A DNA stretch of 15,596 nucleotides from CAYSRJ01 sp964525675 (lineage in GTDB: Bacteria > Spirochaetota > B62-G9 > DRHN01): NCBI GenBank assembly GCA_964525675.1, contig CAZGJW010000058.1, positions 1-15,596 of the forward strand. Reading direction: 5' to 3'. Under the pieces are notes generated by a model, which saw only the letters and a program-made list of their open reading frames with translations, was not told the origin of the DNA and made no database searches. Below are positions 6,836 to 12,802 of the stretch, piece after piece. Both the position numbers and the translations under genes were made by a program. Positions within the stretch are counted from its first letter, which is position 1, and the number at the start of each line of letters is the position of its first letter.

Positions 6836-7456
6836 CTATACCTGTTCAAGTTCCAGATACTGGATGAGATGTTCAACGGTCAGGTATTTTTTTTCAACGA
6901 GAACATGCAGGATAGAGGATTCCTTTGCATCTTTTTTCCTTGCAAGTTCTTTTTTACATTCTTCAAGCTGTTCGCAGGTTATAAACCCACGGGAGACGAG
7001 CTTGTCCTCGGTTGAAGGCTCGGGCTCCTCCCGTATACCCTGAATCCGCCTGAGCTCAGATCGTGCGCTTGTTATATCCCTTTCAAGTCGAGTGGCGTAC
7101 TTTGTTGTATTTGCGAGACGCCTGGAAAGAATTTTTATGAGCTCAATCCCTATACGGGGATTTTTAAGGACACGTTCATTGAGTTCCTCCGCAGGAATAA
7201 CGATGAATTCGCTGTCTTCAACCGCTTCTATCGTGGCGGTCCGAGAAATACCGAGAAAGTACGCCATTTCACCGATAAATGTATCCGGGGTATTGATAAG
7301 CCCTACAATCTGGTCATCCACACACACGGTGACCGCACCTTTTTTCAGGATATAGATGTCCGTGCTCGTGTCACCCTGGGAGAATACTCGTGTTCCTGCC
7401 TTGTAGAAGCTGTATCTCTGTTTTTGTTCGTTAGGAAGCGGTATCTTGCCCGGCAT
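6836..7456 (-). CDS. Cyclic nucleotide-binding domain protein without a DNA-binding domain
   Basis: A 206-residue protein. Residues about 14-120 are a CRP-type cyclic-nucleotide-binding jelly roll: SFYKAGTRVFSQGDTSTDIYILKKGAVTV (16-44) and a phosphate-binding cassette IGEMAYFLGISRTATIEA (61-78) with E63 and R72 kept, so nucleotide binding is plausible. A charged helix (about 120-140) follows. The C-terminal region (150-206) reads LVSRGFITCEQLEECKKEL...ILHVLVEKKYLTVEHLIQYL and resembles the small N-terminal domain of GspE/PilB-type ATPases (MshEN-like); this is a motif impression. No helix-turn-helix is seen, so it is more likely a signalling adaptor than a transcription factor. Start ATG 7456 with GGAGG upstream. 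The gene is bracketed by inverted repeat copies A and B, and its promoter partly lies in copy B. Confidence 0.85.
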   Translation of the reverse strand: MPGKIPLPNEQKQRYSFYKAGTRVFSQGDTSTDIYILKKGAVTVCVDDQIVGLINTPDTFIGEMAYFLGISRTATIEAVEDSEFIVIPAEELNERVLKNPRIGIELIKILSRRLANTTKYATRLERDITSARSELRRIQGIREEPEPSTEDKLVSRGFITCEQLEECKKELARKKDAKESSILHVLVEKKYLTVEHLIQYLELEQV

Positions 7457-7496
7457 ATGTATTCCTCCGATTGTTTTATTTATCAAGTATACATAC

Positions 7497-7524
7497 ATTA
7501 TATTATAGGCAAGTAAACTTTCAA
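7497..7524 (-). promoter_or_regulatory. Candidate promoter of the cyclic-nucleotide-binding gene, partly supplied by repeat copy B
   Basis: On the minus strand TTGAAA (7524-7519), inside the conserved right end of copy B, is followed after 16 bases by TATAAT (7502-7497), which straddles the repeat boundary. A transcript would start near 7490, giving a leader of about 35 bases including a good ribosome site. A second TATAAT (7507-7502) is at poor spacing. Confidence 0.5.
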
Positions 7525-7665
7525 TCTTAAAAAGAATAAATTTGCACTTGCCGTATGGTTTTTACCGAAATTCCACAATGCTTAATAGGTCATGGAAAAG
7601 AAAAAGATCATTGTTTTTTAATAATTCTGGTACGAAATCACAGAATATAAATGGATAAAACCATA
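7504..7665 (-). repeat. Dispersed ~160-bp structured repeat, copy B (inverted)
   Basis: The reverse complement reads TATGGTTTTATCCATT...CGTACCAGAATT...GGTAAAAACCATACGGCAAGTG...TTAAGATTGAAAGTTTACTTGCCTATA, aligning with copies A and C over the full 162 bases apart from the variable middle. The CAGAAT/ATTCTG arms of the inner hairpin, the ATGGTTTT/AAAACCAT outer arms and the GGCAAGT/ACTTGCC right stem are all present. It fills most of the 251-base divergent gap between the cyclic-nucleotide-binding gene (minus) and the GIY-YIG gene (plus), with its right end facing the former. Confidence 0.85.
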
Positions 7666-7707
7666 ATCATACAATTTTTTCATGGAAATTCCTGACAAAG
7701 AACAGCA

Positions 7708-9087
7708 ATGAAGAGTATAAACGACACAATCTATGACACAATGCTTCGAGAAGAGAGGGCTTTTTCAAGCAGTGAAATACTAACACGTTTTTTCAAGATG
7801 AGTACTGTCGATGAAACGATGGCTGAAAAGATCATAAGCCCTATACTTATGGCTGATGCCCGTTTCATGAGGGATGAATCCCGTATGAACTGGCGCGCCC
7901 TGCGTATCAGGAATACGGACAGGGTGCCCATCACTGTCGCCTCCTTCGTGCTTTTTTGCATCGAGGATACGGTTCAGCAGGCGGACACTGATATCTTTTC
8001 GCATGTCGGAAAATATGCATCCTTCATTATCCGTAAGGGTGGCGCGGAGACTGAAGCGAAAGACGCGAAAAGAATACTCCTTGATGCAGACCGGTATATA
8101 TTCGTTCCATATGATGCAGGGAGTCTGAATAGACTGAAGCGAATGTACCGCGCACTATCACCGCTGGATCCCGAGCTGAAAACCCTTTCGGTAAAAAGAC
8201 TCGTTTTGCATCTATATCCTGAAAAGAAAATAAAAAAGTGGCAGGACATCGTCCGCGAGTTTGCCCTGCTGAATTTCGAATCACACTCCCCTATTTCAAA
8301 AACAAAAACACTAACACGTGTATTTGAGCATATTACCGATACAGCGCGAGAACGAGGCGCGGAAGTTATTGACGATCTGCTCGAGATGAGCGCCAGGCCC
8401 GAAAAAGTGGTAAACTTTGCGAGATACGCCTTTGACAGGGATTTTTTGAGGGCCCTGCCCCCGTTACCCGGAGTGTACATCTTCCGGAATCGTGAGGGGC
8501 AGGCTGTATATGTCGGTAAGACAGGCAATTTGAGGGAGAGAGTCAACTCCTATTTCAGAGACTCGGAGGAGAGCATCGAGAAACGCGCACTCATCCTGCA
8601 GCATCTATATTCAATAGAGTACAGCGAGCTCGGTTCGGACCTCGAAGCTCTTATAGAGGAGTACAGGCTGATAGATGAATACAGGCCCATGTTGAATACG
8701 AAAGTGCAGGTTCTCCAACGTGTTGTGGAAACTCCTGACACGATACTGGCCCTGCCTCATGCTGCCCACACAGGGCTCAAGCTGTACTTTTTATCGAATA
8801 CCTCACCCCTGTTGGAGTACGATTTCCCTGGCGGGAACATCCCTGGCGGGAACGTCCCTGGCGGGGAAAAAGCGATTCGGGAAATAATATCCAGGCTCAA
8901 ACAGGGGAAGGGCTATGTATCCGATCCGCTGAAGGTTATTGCAGTCGGTTACTGGAAGCGATACGATGAGCGTGTCAACACCATCGATATTGACAGCCTG
9001 GGTTCGGTTGATGATATTATCTCCATACTGCATATCTTATTGGGGGAAATTGAAAAAATCGACCGTGAAAAAATCAGGTATGTATAG
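7708..9087 (+). CDS. GIY-YIG nuclease-domain protein with a degenerate DnaQ-like exonuclease domain
   Basis: A 459-residue protein with three parts. Residues about 1-65 are helical and of unknown fold. Residues about 70-212 follow the DEDDh exonuclease (DnaQ epsilon) layout, but the acidic catalytic positions look lost: the DxET-type strand reads FCIEDT (83-88), the HN-x-x-FD region reads VPYDAGSLN (133-141), and the terminal H-x-x-x-D region reads SHSPISKTKTL (192-202). Residues about 251-335 are a complete UvrC/Cho-type GIY-YIG domain: PGVYIF (254-259), YVGKTGNLRERV (268-279), E313 or E317 in SDLEALIEEYRLID, and N330. Active DnaQ plus GIY-YIG fusions are known; here only the GIY-YIG half looks catalytic. 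Three PGG units (374-388) come from a DNA repeat. The start ATG 7708 has only a weak ribosome site. It probably shares a transcript with the gene at 9100. Confidence 0.82.
   Translation: MKSINDTIYDTMLREERAFSSSEILTRFFKMSTVDETMAEKIISPILMADARFMRDESRMNWRALRIRNTDRVPITVASFVLFCIEDTVQQADTDIFSHVGKYASFIIRKGGAETEAKDAKRILLDADRYIFVPYDAGSLNRLKRMYRALSPLDPELKTLSVKRLVLHLYPEKKIKKWQDIVREFALLNFESHSPISKTKTLTRVFEHITDTARERGAEVIDDLLEMSARPEKVVNFARYAFDRDFLRALPPLPGVYIFRNREGQAVYVGKTGNLRERVNSYFRDSEESIEKRALILQHLYSIEYSELGSDLEALIEEYRLIDEYRPMLNTKVQVLQRVVETPDTILALPHAAHTGLKLYFLSNTSPLLEYDFPGGNIPGGNVPGGEKAIREIISRLKQGKGYVSDPLKVIAVGYWKRYDERVNTIDIDSLGSVDDIISILHILLGEIEKIDREKIRYV
8826..8870 (+). repeat. Three in-frame 15-bp repeats encoding PGG units
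   Basis: CCCTGGCGGGAACAT (8826-8840), CCCTGGCGGGAACGT (8841-8855) and CCCTGGCGGGGAAAA (8856-8870) lie inside the GIY-YIG gene. A 15-base unit keeps the frame and is read as PGGNI, PGGNV, PGGEK. The core is shared with the intergenic tandem repeat at 5830-5871. Confidence 0.85.
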
Positions 9088-9099
9088 AAAGAGCCTCGT

Positions 9100-10080
9100 A
9101 TGAAAAGGGACGAATTGAAGGACATTCTTCTTGAAGACGCGCGTTCGGTGCTGCGGTTGGAGGAAAATGTTATTGAAGAGCTGTGGCAAATTTCTACGGA
9201 TGCAGCTGAAACGAAGGCTGCGAGGAAAGCGGCTAAAAAGGCGCTGTATATTCTGAGATCGGGCGGTGTGAACACTGTGCAGAAAAAGCCTTCTGAAAAA
9301 AAGTCCATGCTCCAGGTGGAAATCCGAATAGCGGGTGATCCCCTTCTTTCTGTGCCCGATTCAATCGGTAGCAGCCAGCTTGTTATTCCCGTCGAAGATC
9401 CTAGAGGGGTTTTTTTTACCATGTATCGTTTTATTGTCCATACACAAAAGGGTGTGCTTCGATTTTCGAGCGCAGCAGGAAGTAGAAATTTGCTACAGAA
9501 ATTGCGGAAATCTGAGGAAAATGGCTTTTTCCCCGTACCACCTGAATATGCGCTTTTCCGCCTTGACCAGGTGTTACAAAAAACCGATACCGAGCACGTT
9601 TCGGGGCTTGATTCTCTCCCGGACATTATGAAAAAAGGCCATTCTGAAACCGTCGACCACCCGGCTTTGTCAATCGTGCCAACCGGCCTTACCAGGATAT
9701 ACTCCCCGGAGGAGGAAAAAAGCGTTTTTTCCCTTGAAGAGGTTTCCCGCCTTTCCCTGCCTGAAGAGGATGTAGAGGGAGTCATGACGCGTATCGAGCA
9801 GGCACAGGCAAGCAAGCTCATACTGGATAACAAGAGTCCCGAGGAGAGGGCCGCGCGGATCATCGATACATTCTATGAAACGTACTTTAACGAGCAGCGC
9901 TGTTTATTTTATCGAACCCTTCTCTTCGATATCGCTCTTTCCTGCCACTACCGCGGGCTTGAAAGTCAGGCTCGGGTTCTGGTAAACATGGCCAGGGACC
10001 TCAGCCCCCGTGTTGTCCAACAGAAAAAGCACACTCTTTTGAATTATCTTATGTACCGTTCGTTTGCCCGTACTCAATAA
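9100..10080 (+). CDS. Protein of unknown function, downstream partner of the GIY-YIG gene
   Basis: I do not recognise this 326-residue protein. The N-terminus (1-55) is predicted helical, with an alanine/lysine-rich stretch (AAETKAARKAAKKALYILRSGG, in two pieces within 35-56) that resembles a HEAT-like helical pair. Residues about 70-125 look like beta strands, including QVEIRIAGDP (72-81) and VFFTMYRFIVHTQKGVLRF (104-122). The C-terminal third (225-320) is helical again, with two cysteines (C268, C282). There is no signal peptide, membrane segment or known catalytic motif. It starts 12 bases after the GIY-YIG gene and is almost surely co-transcribed with it, so a linked role, perhaps in nucleic-acid handling, is an inference from position only. 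Its stop lies four bases before the convergent mobB stop codon. Confidence 0.85.
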   Translation: MKRDELKDILLEDARSVLRLEENVIEELWQISTDAAETKAARKAAKKALYILRSGGVNTVQKKPSEKKSMLQVEIRIAGDPLLSVPDSIGSSQLVIPVEDPRGVFFTMYRFIVHTQKGVLRFSSAAGSRNLLQKLRKSEENGFFPVPPEYALFRLDQVLQKTDTEHVSGLDSLPDIMKKGHSETVDHPALSIVPTGLTRIYSPEEEKSVFSLEEVSRLSLPEEDVEGVMTRIEQAQASKLILDNKSPEERAARIIDTFYETYFNEQRCLFYRTLLFDIALSCHYRGLESQARVLVNMARDLSPRVVQQKKHTLLNYLMYRSFARTQ

Positions 10081-10084
10081 GAGC

Positions 10085-10747
10085 TTATACCTCGATACCT
10101 AATGCATGCCTCTCAATGAAGTCTGCAAGAACGTCAGCCCCTGTATCGACGGGAATGTACGGTATTTTCGACCCCGTTTCGAGTGCAAGAGGCGTTTTTT
10201 TCTCAATTTCCCATCCGGAAAAGGCGATCGTCGATTTTGTTGCAAGTTGCAGGATGTCATGGCGGGTATGACCGAAAACGATGCGCGGAAGGCCTTCATA
10301 GCTTTTGAATCCCTCGATCAGGGCAAAATCAGCGTCCAGTTCGCCTAACAGGGTAGGCAAAAGTGATGCAGCGCTTTGTCTTCTAAGTAACTTCGAGCAA
10401 GTTGCTGTTTGATACTCGGTCCCAAGAGGACTTACGCCACTTTCAGCCCTGCCGAGGAGTCTGTATTGAATAAGCGCGTTATCGGTTACCTGTATTGCAA
10501 TTCGTGACCCCGCTTCGAGAAGCCGGCCGGTATCGTTTAGCATTGAATGCCGGGTATGGGTATGGCTTTTAAGTAACTTCTCGTAAGTTACTGTTTGACA
10601 CTTGGCCGCAAAGCGGCTTGCGCCGCTTTTTGGCGTATGCTTTACGGTGATAACGGAATATCCCCTCCTGTAGAGCACCGTAACCGCTTTTTCGATAAGA
10701 GTGGTCTTCCCAGTATTGTGATACCCGCAGAAAATGAGCGCTTTCAT
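10085..10747 (-). CDS. mobB: Molybdopterin-guanine dinucleotide biosynthesis adapter (MobB) with two in-frame insertions
   Basis: P-loop GTP-binding protein that assists MobA in making the guanine dinucleotide form of the molybdenum cofactor. Seen: Walker A GYHNTGKTT (8-16), VKHT (35-38) and HTRHSMLNDTGRLLEAGSRI (64-83, corresponding to the family's H-x-x-x-D-x-x-G-x-D-S-x-R-x-x-EAG segment), then DADFALIEGFKSYEGLPRIV (about 139-158). At 220 residues it is 45-60 longer than the usual 160-175. The surplus is largely explained by two related 20-residue modules, 40-59 and 102-121, each encoded by a copy of a 59-bp double-hairpin repeat. The first splits the KHT / HT..D..G block. Start ATG 10747, with GGAG six bases upstream, is preferred over 10780 and 10753. 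No other molybdenum gene is nearby. Activity despite the insertions is plausible but untested. Confidence 0.9.
   Translation of the reverse strand: MKALIFCGYHNTGKTTLIEKAVTVLYRRGYSVITVKHTPKSGASRFAAKCQTVTYEKLLKSHTHTRHSMLNDTGRLLEAGSRIAIQVTDNALIQYRLLGRAESGVSPLGTEYQTATCSKLLRRQSAASLLPTLLGELDADFALIEGFKSYEGLPRIVFGHTRHDILQLATKSTIAFSGWEIEKKTPLALETGSKIPYIPVDTGADVLADFIERHALGIEV
10385..10443 (+). repeat. Double-hairpin repeat inside mobB, copy 1
   Basis: This 59-base unit aligns without gaps to copy 2 (10571-10629) at roughly 75 percent identity. It begins AAGTAACTTC, has AAGTTGCTGTTTGA after a 4-base variable loop, and ends CGCCACTTT. The first hairpin (AGTAACTT with AAGTTGCT) is kept with one wobble pair; the second (AAGaGG with CCaCTT) is partly decayed. 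On the minus strand it encodes mobB residues 102-121. Confidence 0.85.
10571..10629 (+). repeat. Double-hairpin repeat inside mobB, copy 2
   Basis: Two perfect hairpins in tandem: AGTAACTT (10572-10579) with AAGTTACT (10585-10592), loop of five; and AAAGCGGC (10610-10617) with GCCGCTTT (10622-10629), loop TTGC. On the minus strand it encodes mobB residues 40-59. It is the better-preserved copy of the pair. Confidence 0.88.
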
Positions 10748-10783
10748 CACCATCTCCAAAGTGCTTGTACTCATCTGCAATGT

Positions 10784-10812
10784 ATACTACATTAAAAGCG
10801 GTTTGATGGCAA
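10784..10812 (-). promoter_or_regulatory. Candidate promoter of mobB
   Basis: Minus-strand TTGCCA (10812-10807) and TAGTAT (10789-10784) are 17 bases apart. The start would be near 10777, about 30 bases before the mobB ATG. The -35 overlaps the first unit of the 15-bp repeat on the plus strand. Confidence 0.4.
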
Positions 10813-10846
10813 CCATCTCGATGGCAACGGTTCTGATGGCGGAGTA
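10805..10846 (+). repeat. Three GATGGC units at exact 15-base period, forming a short upstream reading frame
   Basis: GATGGCAACCATCTC (10805), GATGGCAACGGTTCT (10820) and GATGGCGGAG (10835) repeat every 15 bases. Read from ATG 10806 they give a 13-residue frame, MATISMATVLMAE, ending at TAA 10845-10847, six bases before the ATG of the next gene. The last unit also carries the GGAG that serves as that gene's ribosome site. It may be a leader peptide or a chance minisatellite. Confidence 0.6.
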
Positions 10847-10853
10847 AAAACCG

Positions 10854-11873
10854 ATGGAATACCTGCAGACTGGAAAGCTGAAGAGCGAATTTTTGCAAAA
10901 CCTGCTCGGCAGGATTGAGATTCGCGACGAACGGGTGATTGTTGGTCCCGGTATCGGAGAAGATGCCGCAGCCATAGATATGGGCGGGCACTATCTCATT
11001 GTGAAGAGCGACCCGATAACCTTTGCAGCTCAAAGGATCGGGTGGTATGCGGTGAACGTCAATGCCAACGATATTGCCGTCATGGGCGGTACCCCCCGGT
11101 GGTTTCTCGTCACCATGCTCCTGTCGGAACACAAAACAACACCCCCCGTGATCGAAGAGATAATGTCGGATTTGAGAGAGGCCTGCGACGAGCTCGGAAT
11201 ATCGCTGATCGGCGGTCATACAGAAGTAACCCACGGGCTATCATTTCCCATACTCTCCGGGACCATGCTCGGGGAGGCAAAAAAGGAACACCTTATACGA
11301 AACGGCACAATTCGTCCGGGGGATCTCCTGTATATAACGAAAGGAGTTGCAATCGAAGGAACATCGATTATTGCGCGTGAACGCCATGACACGGTGGAGT
11401 CACATTTCGGAAGGGATTTCTATGAAAGATGCGTCGGCTTTTTGCAAAAGCCCGGTATCAGTGTCATCGATGATGCCAGGCTCGCGAGAACCAGTGCCGG
11501 GGTATGTGGCATGCACGATCCGACGGAGGGGGGTGTGCTCTCCGGCGCCTATGAGATGGCGGTGGCGTCAAGTGTGGGCCTCAACCTGTATATCAACAGG
11601 GTGCCTGTTTTCGAAGAAACGAAAAAACTCTGCAGTTTTTTCAACCTGTCACCCTGGTCACTGATCGCATCAGGGGCTCTTCTCGTATCTGTACCAAAGG
11701 GTGAAGCAAACGCCCTGGAGACTGCATTTTTGAGGCAGCACGGGAGTGAGGATGCCGTTACAATGATCGGCGAGTTTCTCGGCGAGGGGGAAGCAGTCTA
11801 CATCGTTGAAAACGGGAAACGGAGAAAGGTGCATCCGTCGGGCAGAGACGAGATTACAAAGTTGTTCGGCTAG
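10854..11873 (+). CDS. AIR synthase-related protein (PurM/HypE/SelD fold), substrate unknown
   Basis: A 339-residue cytosolic protein of the AIR-synthase superfamily, whose members use ATP to activate an amide or similar oxygen. Seen: the N-terminal glycine loop GPGIGEDAA (31-39), SDPITFA (52-58), VNVNANDIAVMGGTPRW (67-83) with the conserved Asn-Asp pair, GGHTEVT (120-126), a mid-protein PGDLLYITKGVAIEGT (155-170) and HDPTEGGV (221-228). It resembles HypE (COG0309/COG1973-like) most. However, the C-terminus ends DEITKLFG with no cysteine, so the HypE carbamoylation and cyanation site is absent, and no hydrogenase genes are visible. ThiL and PurM are alternatives that fit less well. The start ATG 10854 has GGAG about nine bases upstream. 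It converges on ispE, with 10 bases between the stops. Confidence 0.85.
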   Translation: MEYLQTGKLKSEFLQNLLGRIEIRDERVIVGPGIGEDAAAIDMGGHYLIVKSDPITFAAQRIGWYAVNVNANDIAVMGGTPRWFLVTMLLSEHKTTPPVIEEIMSDLREACDELGISLIGGHTEVTHGLSFPILSGTMLGEAKKEHLIRNGTIRPGDLLYITKGVAIEGTSIIARERHDTVESHFGRDFYERCVGFLQKPGISVIDDARLARTSAGVCGMHDPTEGGVLSGAYEMAVASSVGLNLYINRVPVFEETKKLCSFFNLSPWSLIASGALLVSVPKGEANALETAFLRQHGSEDAVTMIGEFLGEGEAVYIVENGKRRKVHPSGRDEITKLFG

Positions 11874-11883
11874 TGTCTCCTTT

Positions 11884-12738
11884 TTAAAGCGTGTGCGTTG
11901 CTATGCATCGGGCGCCTTCTTTTTCGAGCTCTGTCCGCGCGGTTTCCATGGCTGTGGGGTCGTCGAACATACCGAACACTGCAAGGCCGGAGCCGGCTAA
12001 AAGCGCCCCAAGCGCGCCTGATTCCAGCATTTTGTTCCTTATAAGGCGGGTAACCGGGTACTGCCGTTCGATCGGCCTCTGAAAATCGTTGTGGAGATTA
12101 CGGGCGATGGCGGGAATATCGCCCTGCGCCAATGCATCGAGAAGAATCGGTGCCTTTTTCCGCCCCTCACCCATCTCCTCCTTTTTCAATATGGAGTAGG
12201 CCCATGCAGTGGATGGTTTTGTTTCCGAAGGGACGGCGATGAGAATGTCGATTACAGGCATACCGAACAAGAGCTTTGTCACCCTGTCGCCCCCTCCCTC
12301 TACCCTGCAGAGGCCGCCGACAACGCAGTAACACGCATCCATGCCGAGCTCTTCTGCAAGAGCGGTCCGCTCCTTCACGTTTATTTCGAGACCGAAGAGC
12401 AGTGATAGGCCGTTAATAACGGCTGCAGCATCAGCAGAGCCGCCCCCGAGTCCGGCCCTGACCGGGATGCGCTTTTTAATATCGATGCAGATGCCGCCGG
12501 GCAGGGGATATCGTTTGGCCACCGATTCTGCGGCGGAGAGAGCCAGGTTTGCCGCGCCATCAATGACGGTGTCGTTAATAAAAACACCCTCTGTGCATTG
12601 TCTAATTGTAACCTCATCGTGCAGGGCAGCCTGTGCATTTATGAACAGCACCCTGTAGTATCCCCGCTCCGTCAGCTCGGGAAAGAGGTTGAGGCTCAGG
12701 TTTAGTTTCGCATATGCCTTTTGAATTGTGTTTTCCAT
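11884..12738 (-). CDS. ispE: 4-diphosphocytidyl-2-C-methyl-D-erythritol kinase
   Basis: GHMP kinase that phosphorylates CDP-ME in the MEP isoprenoid pathway. From ATG 12738 it has 284 residues, a normal length. Seen: the start KAYAKLNLSLNL (7-18), the GHMP glycine loop IPVRAGLGGGSADAAA (91-106), a catalytic aspartate at D134 in GMDACYCVVGG (132-142), and the C-terminal LLAGSGLAVFGMF (246-258). The consensus GADVPFFL is altered to GMDACYCV, and the usual MSGSG to LAGSG. The open frame runs on to 12897, overlapping ispD, but the family starts at this methionine; M12759 is an alternative. No Shine-Dalgarno precedes either. It diverges from ispD across a 64-base gap that must hold both promoters. 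Confidence 0.93.
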   Translation of the reverse strand: MENTIQKAYAKLNLSLNLFPELTERGYYRVLFINAQAALHDEVTIRQCTEGVFINDTVIDGAANLALSAAESVAKRYPLPGGICIDIKKRIPVRAGLGGGSADAAAVINGLSLLFGLEINVKERTALAEELGMDACYCVVGGLCRVEGGGDRVTKLLFGMPVIDILIAVPSETKPSTAWAYSILKKEEMGEGRKKAPILLDALAQGDIPAIARNLHNDFQRPIERQYPVTRLIRNKMLESGALGALLAGSGLAVFGMFDDPTAMETARTELEKEGARCIATHTL

Positions 12739-12802
12739 TTGCGGTGTTTCTTGGTACATTGATATAGTATACAGCTGATAGATAGTGGAGGGTGGCTTAT
12801 TC
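12739..12802. promoter_or_regulatory. Divergent promoter region between ispE and ispD
   Basis: The 64-base gap contains a shared ATATAGTATAC core (about 12763-12773). It can serve as TATAGT on the plus strand (with TTGCGG 18 bases upstream, in the start of ispE) and as TATACT on the minus strand. GGAGGG (12787-12792) precedes the ispD ATG. Exact -35 boxes are uncertain. Confidence 0.35.

Noticed and set aside
6547..7665. Repeat copies A and B as ends of an insertion sequence
   Set aside because: The enclosed gene is a cyclic-nucleotide-binding protein, not a transposase, and I see no clear target-site duplication; kept as a dispersed repeat instead.
8826..8870. Short regularly spaced repeats as a CRISPR array
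   Set aside because: Units are contiguous 15-mers with no spacers, read in frame inside a gene; no cas genes in the window.
8949..9863. Minus-strand open frame of 304 codons, serine-rich
   Set aside because: Antisense to the GIY-YIG gene end and the unknown gene, with the low-complexity Ser/Arg composition typical of shadow frames.
10569..11234. Minus-strand open frame of 221 codons overlapping mobB and the AIR-synthase-like gene
   Set aside because: Out of frame with mobB and antisense to a clear AIR-synthase fold; no homology signal.
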